From Tulasnella sp. 424 (Eukaryota > Basidiomycota > Agaricomycetes > Cantharellales > Tulasnellaceae), in assembly GCA_019633425.1 (NCBI GenBank), contig WSUB01000076.1, forward strand, positions 124,001-188,000: a stretch of 64,000 nt of DNA, in the 5' to 3' direction. The notes under the pieces were generated by a model. That model saw only the letters and a program-made list of their open reading frames with translations. It had not been told where the DNA came from and made no database searches. The number at the start of each line of letters is the position of its first letter. Position 1 is the stretch's first letter. A program made the position numbers and the translations under genes. Of this stretch, positions 24,136 to 35,325 are shown in pieces.

Positions 24136-24780
24136 TTAAAAACGCGCGCCCCTTGAATCAACTTCCTCGTCTGGAAGGCCAAGCGCCATACTATCGATCA
24201 CGAAACCCTCACCTAATTCTCGCTTCACTCCGTTCCACACAGCCCACCAATCCCAGACCTTGTTCGTCATCCTCGTCCTCCGCCTCTCCGTCGTAATCGT
24301 AATCGTCCCCGATTCGACTGCATCTCCCAAGTTGCCCTCCCATATATTGCTCGTTCTCCGTACTTCGCTACGTTCGATAGGCGCTACCGCAGGTTTGGGT
24401 ACATCCCAACGATGTACCCGAAGATGTACTCTTTGGATATCCCGCCGTCTTCAAGACCCCTGCCATAGCGGAGGTTTAGTTTGTGAAGTGAGAGATGAGT
24501 TTGAGTGATTTCTGGCACACTTGGGAAGGGTTGACTGTCGGATGACCCTCGGGGTATGGGGAAATCGACCGATAGCGTCAACTCTCCGAGACAGTGACGC
24601 GCGAGGGAGTGTTTGAAGCGATTCTATAGTCACCTTCCATTCATTCTGTTCCGTGGAATCGCATATTTCGAGCCGTTCCAGGCTAGGAAACGCATTGACA
24701 AGAAGGGCCAAAGCGCCATCCGTCAGGGCGGGCCCGCTGGCACATCTTGATGCAGGTGTGAGTTGAATCAACTGTTCCAG
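24136..24780 (-). pseudogene. Relic of a type 1 F-box gene inside the type 2 array
   Basis: The minus strand carries the C-terminal third of a type 1 protein in broken frames: FPSLERLEICDSTEQNEWKV, then LHKLNLRYGRGLEDGG with YIVGMYPNLR, then WWAVWNGVKRELGEGFVIDS. F-box and N-terminal parts are absent. The sequence from 23871 to 25175 otherwise shows no gene, and its end carries the leader shared by type 2 genes. Confidence 0.66.
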
Positions 24781-25175
24781 GATGTCCTCACCTTCAGACC
24801 CTAGCTCTATCTGTCGATATGTAAGAAACGACGCGGATCACCGAACCAGCAGCGTCCGGCCATCCAATGTTCCCAAAGACTGCCATTCATCCGTAACTTC
24901 GCGATTTAGATCTTTCGGTACAGCCGAGGACTGGGAGAAGGAGGGCCCCGGTTGAAGATCTCGTGGGGTTCGTACTCCTCACATACCCGGAATCTCGAAA
25001 AGGGGAGGTGCGCTCATAGGACGTATTACTCGTCTTTCACTGGATGGGCAGTGCTACTGCTAGAACCTGGGGGTGCGCGTTCGTCGTGGCAGTGTTTGTT
25101 GTTGCACCACCACCAACACCACCACCCACCTCATGTGCCTCGTTGCTTGAGTTCTCTCTTTTCACCCCTCCAGCC

Positions 25176-26557
25176 ATGGTAGGTTTTATCATTTGCTTGA
25201 AAGTCTCCAGAACTCAGTGCGTTCCCAGACACTACTTAAGGAGTCCCGGCTCCTTTCATTCCTTCCCAGCATCCTGCGTTTCAAGAACCAGACCGGCATC
25301 CTTGAAACACCTGGATTTGGCTCAGCCACTCGAGGAACCCCATTGGAAAGCCAAAGAGACTCGAATTTCGCACAAATTCCGGAAGAGATCCTCCTTCTCA
25401 TCGCAGATCACTTGGACGAGACGGCAAAAGCGTCCCTTATTCGGACATGCCGATACTGTCACCGTCTGCTCGAAGTCACTCTCTACCACCGCATCACCCC
25501 CGTCCTCCCTTGGCGCTATGATAGGAACGACCTTCTGTTTCGCACGCTAGAGCAGCGCCAAGACCTGCTGCCTTGCATTCGCACCTACCATGGTCCTCTA
25601 ATGCCGACGATCCTCGAAACCCCCCCAGAACCACCCCAAGAGCAGAGTTTACTGGGCAGGTTTAAGAATTGGCGGAGGGTAGAACCCATAACTTCCGTTT
25701 ATTACACCAATCAGGCGAGGGGTTTCAAATGAGCAGTATTCATCTTCAAGCAAACTACCAATATCGTGGAGCTCCACTTTACAGACTTTGTCCCATGGTC
25801 ATCGAATCCACTTTACGAGCCCATTAAAAAAGCAGTATCGGAAATGTCATTGAGGAAACTCACTCTGGCGCTGCGAAGGGATGATCCAAATCCTTCGGGA
25901 CCAACCAGAGTTGGAAGAGCTTCGGCTGGGGTGGAATAGTCCTGAGTTGGAACAGTTGGAGCAAACAGACATTCCAAAGCTTAAGTCTCTCGCTGCCTCG
26001 TTACAGGAGGCAGCGCTACTTGTTCCCGGTCGCCCGATCGAACGGTTGAGCCTTATTCCAGGCTTTGGACCACAAGACTTCGACGAGGAGCATTTCAACA
26101 AGCTCCTTCTTTCTACAACGCGCATAACCGCATTCTTTATTTATCTGCAGCAACCATGGGAGGATGAAGTGGTCCGAAAAGCATTCCGCGTTATTGCTCG
26201 GACCTTGCCTGAAGTAGAGAGGTTAACAATAGATGTTGGGGGACGGATCTCTGGTCAAGTTGTAAGTACTTCTTCTGCTCCCCATATATTCCGTCTCGCT
26301 CAACGGACCGGTTTGTTCGCTCTCAGATCCTGGACGAGATACCCTCTCTTCAGTCGATCCGGTACTTGACCTTTCTCGATGCCAGGTTGACCACCGCTGC
26401 GGATCAGGCCAGCTCCGCTGCAGACGACTCGACCCAAGTCGAGGACGAGGACGATAGTATCCCACAAGCTCCCGCCGTGGAGGATTGGGGCGATCTTTTT
26501 GCTCAGTTGAGAGAGCTCTGTCCGTCGCTAGTGAATGTCAGCGACACCCAGCCATGA
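25176..26557 (+). pseudogene. F-box gene, type 2, gene 2 (inactivated)
   Basis: Same plan as its neighbours: ATG 25176-25178, intron 25179-25240 (62 bp), exon 2 from 25241, final exon 26327-26557. The F-box is preserved (FAQIPEEILLLIADHLDETA, LIRTCRYCHRLLEVTLYHR). Two lesions are visible against the paralogues. CGA after GFK has become TGA at 25730-25732. At about 25868 the sequence CTCTGTGGCGCTG has lost two bases (CTCTGGCGCTG). The remaining frame is open again afterwards (MIQILRDQPELEELRLGWN). It is a young pseudogene. Confidence 0.8.
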
Positions 26558-27343
26558 ATACTTTCCGCTTGTTATAGGTCATCGATGCAGTCAATAATGC
26601 TCATCGCTGAGCTATTTCTCTCCACTTGTTCTTATGGAATACTTTTCGTGACAGCATGACTGGCTGTAAGGGTCATAGCTCTCGAGATTATGTCATTACT
26701 TCCGGTCCTTCCGACAGGTCTAATCACCGGTAGCAGGATGTCGCCAATCTTCGTGGAATTTCTGCTAGAAACCCGCCTCGCGTCGTACAGCTGCTCGTGT
26801 GTCTAGCACTTCCCCCAACCGCCACCGGGCACTCTACCGTCCGTCTCTCACTCTCGTATCACCCACAAGCTCATTCAATAGTATATACGTACACACTCGG
26901 AAGCTTAGCTACAATCCTAGCTAAGTAAAATCATACCTACTGGCTGATTTACTTCTAATGCGAATCTCGCGGGGAGGTGACTCGTCGCTTCTCACGGTTC
27001 GCCGCACCTTCCAGCTATCCACTCGCAACGTTGAATTTATAGATTTTCAACTGTTACATATTTTCCATTAAAGGTTTACATATACCTAGTAGTATATTAG
27101 GGGCGTGTCAAAAGGTGATAGCCAACGATACACAATGAGTCGAAACCTTTCTCGGAGGAGAGGTCATCACTCGGCCCTGTTTACTGCACCATCTTCTCCG
27201 GCAACCTGCGGCCCGGCGTGACGCCGGTGACTAGACCTGCGGAAGGACCGGGAATAATGACATTATCTACGATATTTATGACCTCGAACCCTTATAGCCA
27301 GTCACGTTGTCGCTAAACGCATGGAGCTATTCCGAAAAGTAGA
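26558..27343. other. Intergenic, no gene seen
   Basis: A long spacer after pseudogene 2. Its first 100 bp resemble the 3' flanks of other type 2 genes (TTTCTCTCCACTTGTTCT). The rest shows no similarity to the array and no coding signal. Confidence 0.45.
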
Positions 27344-27550
27344 GAGGCTTGCAGAAAGGTTTGCACCCTCGCGGACGCCAGCCTCCAAAGACAGCAGCCA
27401 AGCCACCTCCGCTTACTCAGCCATCACAAAACCGGCCGGAGTAGGAAGTTTGTGTAACAAATGTGGCGTGCCTCTTAGCCATGTTGGCTGTTTGGGAAGG
27501 TGGGGCTGGCGTACGCGCGAGGAAGGGGTGCAAACCTTTCTGCAAACCTC
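27344..27550. mobile_element. 207-bp fold-back element (MITE-like)
   Basis: The ends form an inverted repeat: left 27344-27370 reads GAGGCTTGCAGAAAGGTTTG and continues CACCCTC. The right end 27525-27550, reverse-complemented, is nearly the same over about 26 bases. Internal parts also pair (ACGCCAGCC near 27375 with GGCTGGCGT near 27506), so most of it can fold back on itself. No convincing target duplication could be fixed; TATTCC occurs just outside both ends but not at equal distances. It lies upstream of type 2 gene 3, whose usual leader is shortened. Confidence 0.55.
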
Positions 27551-27643
27551 CGTATTCCATAGGTTCTCTTTTCCCACTCGCTAAATTAATACGTGGCATT
27601 TGTCGTTCTCGTTCCCTTAGTCCTCCCCTCTGCCCCCGCAACC

Positions 27644-29054
27644 ATGGTATGTTTTCCTATCCTTTTCAGAGTCTCCAAAACTCAATGCGCTTCCGGGCAC
27701 CACTTCAGTGGCTCCTTTCGTTCCTTCCCAGCATCCTGCACCTCAACAACCAGACCGACGTCGTCGAAACACCTAGATCTGGTTCGGCCACTCGAGGAAC
27801 CCCATTGGAATGCCAAAGAGACTCGACATTTGCACAAATCCCGGAAGACATCCTCCTTGTCATCGCGGATCACTTGGACGATATGACAAAAGCGTCCCTT
27901 ATTCGGACATGCCGATACTTTCACCGCCTGCTCGAAGTCAATCTCTACCGCCGGATTACCCCCGCCTTCCCTTGGCGCGATCATAGGAACGACCTTTTGT
28001 TTCGAACGCTAGAGCAGCGCCAAGACCTGCTACCTTGCATTCGCACCTACCATGGTCATCTGCTGCAAAGGGTCCTCGAACCAACCCCAGAACCAGCCCA
28101 AAAGCAGAGTTTACTGGGCGGGTTTAGAAAATGGCAGAGTGTAGAACCCATAAATTACGTTTATCCCACCAATCAGACGAAGGGGTTCAAACGAGCAGTA
28201 TTCATTCTCCAGAAAGCGACCAACATCGAGGAACTCTATTTTATAGATAGTTCCACGTGGCCATGGGATCCGTTTTTCGAGCCCATTCAAAAGGCAGTAT
28301 CGGAACTGTCATTGAGGAAGCTCACTCTGTTGAGCTGCAAGGGGATGACCCGAGTCCTTCGGGATCAACCGGAGTTGGAAGAGCTTTCGGTCGGGTGGAA
28401 TAATCATGGGTTAGAGCAGTTGGAGGAAACAGACGTTCCAAAGCTTAAAGCCCTCACCGCATCGTTGCAGGAGGCAGCGCTACTTGTTCCAGGTCGCCCG
28501 ATCGAACGGTTGAGCCTTGTTCCAGGCTTTGGACCACAAGACTTCGACGAGCCACTTTTCGACAAGTTCCTTCTTTCTACAATGCGCATAATTGAATTCT
28601 CCATTCATCTGCATCATCCACGGAAGGATGAACGGGTCCGGGCAGTAATCCGTGCCATTGCCCGGACCTTGCCTGAATTGAAAAGGCTAACAATGACTGT
28701 TGCCGGACGGATCTCTGGTCGAGTTGTAAGTACGTCTTCCACCTCTTACGCATTCCGTCTCTCTCAGTGAATCCATCTGTTCGCTCTCAGATACTGGACG
28801 AGATACCCTACCTTCAGTCAATCGGGTACTTGACCTTCCTCGATGCCAAGTTAGCCACCCGCGCTGCGGATCAATCTTACCCCACGGCACACAACTCGAC
28901 CCAACTCTCGCATCATGACGATATTGTCCAACAAACTCCCGCGGTGGAGGAATGGGACGATCTTTTTGTTCGGTTAAGAGCGCTGTGCCCGTCGCTCGTC
29001 GATGTCAGCTACACACCATTTGTATTTTATGCTTCTTCCGAGTCATCGATGTAA
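27644..29054 (+). CDS. F-box protein, type 2, gene 3
   Basis: Exons are the ATG alone (27644-27646), 27709-28725 and 28791-29054, giving 427 residues. The first intron is 62 bp and ends CACTTCAG, with a CTCAA branch site about 25 bp before; the second is 65 bp. F-box: FAQIPEDILLVIADHLDDMT with LIRTCRYFHRLLEVNLYRR. The body carries LRDQPELEELSVGWN, the family block QEAALLVPGRPIERLSLVPG and ARTLPELKRLTMTVAG; the last exon starts ILDEIPYLQSIGYLTF. The sequence before the ATG is also open, so an automatic caller could extend the protein upstream falsely. No lesion was found. Confidence 0.78.
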
Positions 29055-29269
29055 ACAATATTGCTCATCGCTATGCGATTTCTCTCACTTGTTCTCTTTT
29101 CTCACTTGCTAAATCGATACGAATTCTATCTTCCCCAGAGATGCGTAAGAGTACCTTCCCCCGCGACATTCGCTGGGACCTTTACGGTATCTTTACCGGC
29201 CGGCTTTTTCAAACCCTTCCAATATTGTATACTCACCGACCGTCGCTATTATTTCTGGTCAGCAAAGAC

Positions 29270-30447
29270 CAGGCTCAAAAAGACTCAGACCATTTCAAAG
29301 GAAACCTCTATCGAAGTCCCATATACACTCGAAACTCACTCAAATACCTATAGAGATTCTCCTCTTCATCGTGGATTGCTTGGACAAGCCAGACCTTGCG
29401 AGTCTCATCCGGACCTGCCGACACCTCCATCTACTACTCGAAGGAGAATTGTACCGCAAAATCGTGCCCTTCATTCCCGGGAGCCGCCACAAACACGACA
29501 TGCTCGTTCAAACGTTGGTGAAACGTCCGAATCTTATCCTCAACATACGCAGTTACCACTGTCTCAATTTCCTAGCGATCGTACTGCTAAAGAGCCAAGA
29601 GTTATTTAATATGTTTAACACGAATGACACAATGCATCTCGCACATCTGGCCATCCGTGTGTTTGGTCAAACAACGGGTTTCAAAAACGCAGTATTCATC
29701 TTCAGCAACGCCACCAACATGGTGGATTTCAACCTCATGGACTGTTCTGAGGGTGTCAGATCCACTGCTCGGCCCTATCGCGAGCGGCAGTAACTAAAAT
29801 GTCACTCTGCGGAACTGCGATGAGGTGCTCCACTTCGAGCCCAACCGGAGTGTATCTCGGGACGACCACGGCAGGCTTGGAGGAACTGGAGAAAACGAAT
29901 GTTCGAAAGCTTAAGTCTCTCTCGTCGACATCGAGGGAAGCCGCGTGCCTCGTCCCAGGTCGGCCCATCGAGCCGCTCAAACTCCCCACGGGCTTTGGCG
30001 CCCCGGATTTCGATAGGAACCTTTTCGAAGGATTGCACCCTTTCTACTAGACGCATTACCGAGCTCTCTGTCAGTCTCTGTTAACTGTGGGGTGAAGAAG
30101 GAGTCCGGACGGCGATCCGAGCCATTGCTCGGAAGTGACCAGAGCTCGAAAAGTTGGAGATAAATATTGGGGGAGAAATCTCTGGGGAAGCTGTAAGTGT
30201 CTTCTCCTCGGAAAGCATCTATTCTAACCGCGTTTGACGAAAACCTCCTTCTCGCTCCGATTCTGGACGAGATACCCTCCCTCCGGTCAATCCAGTACTT
30301 AACCTTTCTCGAGGCTAGGTCACCGCTGCGGATTAGGCCTACCCTGCCACTCATAACTCGACCCAACTCCTGCACAATGACGATATTGTACAAACTCCCG
30401 GGGTGGAGGAATGGGACGATCATTTTTTCTCAGTTGAGAGAGCTCCT
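29270..30447 (+). pseudogene. F-box gene, type 3 (degenerate)
   Basis: Related to the intact type 3 gene at 39026-40304. Recognisable parts are the F-box (FIVDCLDKPDLASLIRTCRH, LLLEGELYRKIVPFIPG), KRPNLILNIRSYH, GFKNAVFIFSNATNMVDFNL and, after frameshifts, REAACLVPGRPIEPLKLPTG. TGG has become TGA at 30136-30138 (after CGGAAG). The normal start exon is not recognisable. A 93-bp transposable element has inserted at its 3' end. Confidence 0.72.
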
Positions 30448-30540
30448 TAGGCTCACGGATGTAAGCCCCTTAGCTCCGGGGCGAGCTCCTCTCTAGCGAA
30501 GGTGCTCCGCCTCCGGAGCGGGGGCTTACGCGTGAACCTA
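30448..30540. mobile_element. 93-bp non-autonomous element with 9-bp target duplication
   Basis: Bounded by a perfect direct repeat AGAGCTCCT (30439-30447 and 30541-30549). Its ends are inverted repeats: left TAGGCTCACGGATGTAAGCC, right end reverse-complemented TAGGTTCACGCGTAAGCCCC, differing by a substitution and a two-base gap. The interior also pairs (AGCTCCGG with CCGGAGC), so the whole element is one hairpin. Without it the flanks join to match the sequence before type 2 gene 8 (AAAATTACATAACGCGTGGC). A 9-bp duplication suggests a Mutator-like transposase acting in trans. Confidence 0.75.
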
Positions 30541-30560
30541 AGAGCTCCTAATTAAAATTA

Positions 30561-30651
30561 CATAACGCGTGGCAGTGTTTGTTGTTGCACCACCACCACG
30601 ACCCGCCTCGTGCCCGTCGTTCGTTAAGTTCTCCCTCGTGCCCCCGCAACC
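30561..30651 (+). promoter_or_regulatory. Shared leader/promoter module of type 2 F-box genes
   Basis: The block CATAACGCGTGGCA, then GTGTTTGTTGTTGCACC, then a CAC-repeat stretch and a C/T-rich run ends at the start codon. Versions precede type 2 genes at 32459 (32358-32458), 35326 (35219-35325) and 37059 (36961-37058). Partial forms precede 22486, 25176 and 27644. Conservation just upstream of the ATG suggests core promoter and 5' leader, duplicated with the genes. Confidence 0.5.
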
Positions 30652-32063
30652 ATGGTAGGTTTTCCTATCCTTCTCAGAGTCTCCAAAACTCAATGCGCTC
30701 CCGGGCACCTCTTCAGTGGCTCCTTTCGTTCCTTCCCAACATCTCGCACCTCAACAATCAAACCGACGTTGTCGAAACACCTAGAATTAATTTGGCCACT
30801 CGAGGGACCCCAGTGGAATGCCAAAGCAACTCCGCATTTGCACAAATCCCTGAAGAGATCCTCCTTCTCATCGCAGATCACTTGGACGAGGTGACAAAAG
30901 CGTTCCTTATTCGGACCTGCCGATACTTTCACCGTCTGCTCGAATTCAATCTCTACCGCCACATCACTCCCGTCTTCCCTTGGCGCTATTATAGAACCGA
31001 CCATCTGTTTCGAACGCTAGAGCAGCGCCAAGACCTGCTACCTTGCATTCGCACCTACCATGGTCCTCTGCTGCCAACGGTCCTCGAATCACCCCCAGAA
31101 TCACCCCAAAAGAAGAGTTTATTGGACCGGTTTAAAAAGAGGCGGAAGACAGAATCCATCAATTACGGTTTTCGTCCCATTAATGAGACGAAGGGTTTCA
31201 AACAAGCGGTATCCATCTTCAAGAAAGCGATCAACATCGAGGACCTCAATTTTACAGATCGTCCCACGTGGTCATCGGATGCACTTTTCGAGCCCATCAA
31301 AACGGCGGTATCGGAGATGCCATTGAGGAAACTTACTCTGTGGCAGTGTGAGGGGGTGATCCAAGTCCTTCGGAATCAACCACAGTTGGAAGAGCTTTCG
31401 TTGGGGTGGAACAATCATGGGTTAGAACAATTGGAGGAAACAGACGTTCCAAAGCTTAAAGCTCTCTCCGCCTCGTTGCAAGAGGCAGCGGTACTGGTTC
31501 CAGGTCGCCCGATCGAACGGTTGAGCCTTGTTCCAGGCTTTGGACCACAAGATTTCGACGAGCCACTTTTCGACAAGTTCCTTCTTTCTACAACACGCGT
31601 AATTGAATTCTTCATTCATTTGCGTCATCCACAGAAGGATGAACGGGTCCGGGCAGCAATCCGTGCCATTGCTCGGACCTTGCCTGAATTGGAAAGGTTA
31701 ACAATGACTGTTGAGGGACGGATCTCTGGTCGAGTTGTAAGTACTTCATTCACCTCCCAAATATTGCCCCCTCTCTCAATGAACCCCTATGCTCGCTCTC
31801 AGATACTGGACGAGATACCCTGCCTTCAGTCAATTCGGTACTTAACCTTCCTCGATGCCAACTTGGCCACCGCTGCAGACAAAACTTACCCCTCGGCACA
31901 CAACTCAACCCAACTTCCGCGTAATGACGATATTGTCGAACAAACTCCTGCCGTCGAGGAATGGGACGATCTTTTCGCTCGGTTAAGAACGCTGTGTCCG
32001 TCGCTCGTCCATGTCGGCTACACACCAATAATATTTTACGCTTCTTCCGAGTCATCGATGTAA
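30652..32063 (+). CDS. F-box protein, type 2, gene 4
   Basis: Exons are the ATG alone (30652-30654), 30717-31736 and 31803-32063, giving 427 residues. First intron 62 bp; second 66 bp, free of stops and in frame, so its retention would only insert 22 residues. F-box: FAQIPEEILLLIADHLDEVT with LIRTCRYFHRLLEFNLYRH. Then MPLRKLTLWQCEGVIQVLRN, QEAAVLVPGRPIERLSLVPG and the last exon ILDEIPCLQSIRYLTF. No lesion was found. It lies between a type 3 pseudogene and a relic of another, which suggests duplication as a two-gene unit. Confidence 0.8.
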
Positions 32064-32139
32064 TCAATGCTGCTCATCCTTATGTGATTTCTCTCACTTG
32101 TTCTCTTTTCCCACTTGCTAAATAAATACGAATTCTATC

Positions 32140-32365
32140 TTCCTCAGAAATGCGCAAGAGTACCTTTCCCCGCTATGTTCGCTGGGACCTTTACGGTCAA
32201 TCCGGTCCTTAACTTTTCTCGAGGCCAGGTTGGCCACCGCTGCGGATCAGGCCTACCTGCCGCACATAACTCGACCCAACTCCTGCACAATGACGATATT
32301 TTTTAAACTCCCAGGGTGGATGAATGGGACGATCATTGTTTTCAGCTGTGTCCTAAATTACATAA
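32140..32365 (+). pseudogene. Relic of a type 3 F-box gene with large internal deletion
   Basis: The left part (GCGCAAGAGTACCTTTCCCC, GCTGGGACCTTTACGGT) matches the upstream flank of the type 3 pseudogene near 29145-29190. From about 32200 it jumps to the last-exon sequence (TCAATCCGGTCCTTAACTTT, then CGCTGCGGATCAGGCCTACC) matching 30280-30340. About 1.1 kb between these points is missing. It continues into the leader of the next type 2 gene. Confidence 0.62.
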
Positions 32366-32458
32366 CGCGTGGCAATTGCGGTGGCAGTGTTTGCCGTTGC
32401 ACCACCACCCGCATCGCGTGTGTCGTTCCATTATTTCTCCCCTCTTGTCCCCGCAACC

Positions 32459-33870
32459 ATGGTATGTTTTTTCATTCTATTCCAAGTCTCCAAAACTCAA
32501 TGCGCTTCCGGACACCACTTCAGCGGCTCCTTTCGTTCCTTCCTAACATCGTGCCCCTCAACGACCAAACCGACATCGTTGAAACACCTAGAATTAATTT
32601 GGCCAATCGAGAAGCCCCTTCAGAATGCCAAAGCAACTCGACATTTGCACAAATTCCGGAAGAGATCCTCCTTCTCATCACAGATCACTTGGACACGACA
32701 GCGAAAGCGTCCCTTATTCGGACATGCCGATACTTTCACCGCATGCTCGAAGTCAATCTCTACCGCCGCATCACCACCCTCTCACCTTGGTGCAGTCATA
32801 GGTACGACTGTCTGTTTCGAACGCTAGAGCAGCGCCAAAACCTGCTACCTTGCATTCGGACCTACCATGGTCCTCTGCTGCCAGCGGTCCTTGAACCACC
32901 CCCAGAACCAGCCCAAAAGCAGAGTTTTCTGGGCAAGTTTAAAAGATGGCGGAGGGTAGAACCCATAAATTACGGAGTTCGTCCCATCAATCCGATGACG
33001 GGTTTCAAACGAGCAGTATTCATCTTCCAGAAAGCGATCAACATCGAGGAACTCCATTTTACAGATAGTTCCACGTGGCTATCGGATCCACTTTTCGAGC
33101 CCATCCAAAAGGCAGTATCGGAAATGTCATTGAGGAAACTCACTCTGTGGCACTGCGAGGGGATGACCCGAGTCCTTCGGGATCAACCGGAGTTGGAAGA
33201 GCTTTCGTTCGGGTGGAATGATCATGGGTTAGAACAATTAGAGAAAACAGACGTTCCAAAGCTTAAAGCTCTCACCGCATCGTTGCAAGAGGCAGCGCTA
33301 CTTGTTCCCGGTCGCCCGATCGAACGATTGCGCCTTCTTCCAGGCTTTGGACCACAGGATTCCGACGAGCCACTTTTCGACAATTTCCTTCTTTCTACAA
33401 CGCGCATAACCGCATTCTCCATTCGGCTGTATCACCCATGGGAGTATGAACGGCTCAGGACAGCAATCCGTGCCATTGCTCGGACTTTGCCTGAATTGGA
33501 AAGGTTAACAATGACTGTTGAGGGACAGATCTCTGGTCGAGTTTTAAGTACTTCTTCCGCCCCCCCATATATTCCGTCTCGCTCAATGAACTCGTCTGTT
33601 CGCTCTCAGATCCTGGACGAGATACCCTGCCTTCAGTCAATCCGGTACTTGGCCTTCCTCGATGCCAGGTTGGCCACCGCTGCCGATCAGACCTACCCCG
33701 ATGCACTCAACTCGACACAGCTCCCGCGTATTGACGATATTGTCCAACAAACTCCCGCCGTGGAGGAATGGGACGATCTTTTTGCTCAGTTGAGAGATTT
33801 GTGTCCCTCCCTTGTCGATGTTAGCTACACACCATTACTATTTATCGATTGTTATGGGTCATCGATGTAG
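32459..33870 (+). CDS. F-box protein, type 2, gene 5 (second intron donor lost)
   Basis: ATG alone at 32459-32461, then a 62-bp intron and an exon from 32524. At the place where the other copies have GTAAGT this gene has TTAAGT (33544-33549). The former 66-bp intron is in frame and stop-free, so translation can run on to 33870, giving 449 residues with a 22-residue insert (LSTSSAPPYIPSRSMNSSVR plus SQ). F-box: FAQIPEEILLLITDHLDTTA with LIRTCRYFHRMLEVNLYRR. The block QEAALLVPGRPIERLRLLPG and the last part ILDEIPCLQSIRYLAF are kept. Probably still coding, with altered structure; use of a cryptic donor cannot be excluded. Confidence 0.75.
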
Positions 33871-33954
33871 TTAGTACTGCTCGTCGCTATACAATTTCTC
33901 TCCACTTGTTCTCTTCTCCCACTCGCTAAATCAACACGAGTTCTATCGTCCTCA

Positions 33955-35215
33955 GAAATGCCTAAGAGTACCTTTTCCCGCTACGTTTGCTGGGGCCTTT
34001 CCGGTATCTTGACCGGACTTACTTTGGTTTCTTCAAACCCTTCCGATACTATCTACTCATCGACTATCGCAATGATTTCAGGGTGAGGAAATCCTCCCCG
34101 TAGAAATCCTCCTCGCCGTGTATTATTGGGCCAAGGCAGACCTAGTTTGTCTCACCCGGACCTGCCGACACCTCCATCACTACTCGAAGGAGCCCTTTAC
34201 GGTGAAATCGGGCCCTTAATTCTTGGCGCGTCAAAAGATGCGAGACGCTCTTTCAGACGTTAGTGAACCCCCCGGACCTTATCCTCAACATGCGTAGTTA
34301 CCACGGTGCCATTTTCCCAGCAATCGTAGTGCTAAAGCCGCGAGTTATTTAAGATATTTAGCCCGAATGACACAATGCATCCCGCACATCTAACTCTGCG
34401 TGCGCTTGATCGACCGACGAGTTTCAAGAACGCAGTATTTATCTTCAGCAACGCTATCAACATCGGGGATCTCAACCTTATAGACAATCCTAAATAGCGG
34501 TCAGATCCACTTTTTAAGCCTATCACAGCGGTAGTATCTAAAATGTTATTGAAGCGACTCACTCTGTGGAACTGCGTGAGGTGCAACTTCACGCTCTTCG
34601 AGCCCAACCGGAGTTAGGGGAACCTCGGATCGACCACTGTTGGCTTGGAGGAACTGCAGAAAGCGGACGTTCCAAAGCTTAGGTCTCTCTCGACGACATT
34701 GAGAGAAGGGGCGTGCCACGTCCCAGGCCCACCTGATCGAGCGACTCAAACCCCTCACGGGCTTTGGAGCCCCCGATGTGGATGGGAGCCTTTTCGAAGG
34801 ACTCTCCCTTTCTACGAGACACATAATCGAGTTCCCTGCCAAGCTCTATCAACCATGGGGTGAAGAAGGAGTCCGGACGGCGATCCGAGCCATTGCTCGG
34901 AAGTGGTCGGAGCTCGAAAGGTTGGAGATAAATGTTGGGGAGAAGTCTCTGGGGAAGCTGTAAGTGTCTTCTCTTCGGAAAGCATCTATTCTCACCGCGT
35001 CCAATGAAAACCTCCTCGCTCAGATTCCGGACAAGATACCCTCCCTCCGGTCAATCCGGTCCTCGACCTTTCTCGAGGCCAGGGCCACCGCGGCGGATCA
35101 GGCCTAACCTGCCGCACATAGCTCGGCCCAACTCCTGCACAATGACGACACTGTCCAAACTCCCGGGGTGGAGGAAGGGGGCGATCATTTTTGTCAGCTG
35201 GAGCTGTGCTCAAAA
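33955..35215 (+). pseudogene. F-box gene, type 3 (degenerate)
   Basis: It can be followed by similarity to the intact type 3 gene at 39026: EILLAVYYWAKADLVCLTRT, then GARLIGAP-like remnants in shifted frames, FKNAVFIFSNAINIGDLNLI, and LEELQKADVPKLRSLSTTLR. The last-exon remnant near 35020-35110 reads in broken frames. Many stops and frameshifts separate these blocks, so no product is expected. It occupies the same position relative to its neighbours as the type 3 pseudogene at 29270. Confidence 0.68.
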
Positions 35216-35325
35216 TTACATAACGCGTGGCAATTGTCGTGGCAGTGTTTGTCGTTGCACCACCACCACCACTACCCGTATCGTGCGTGTCGTTCCGTTA
35301 GTTCTCGCATCTTGCTCCAGCAGGC

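Noticed and set aside
27463..27643. Upstream coding extension of type 2 gene 3
   Set aside because: The open frame runs through the fold-back element and the leader and is not conserved in paralogues; it is chance read-through ahead of the ATG-only exon.
35222..35290. CAC repeats before type 2 genes as a microsatellite of independent interest
   Set aside because: They are short and part of a leader block shared by all copies, so they are better explained by duplication of the gene flank.
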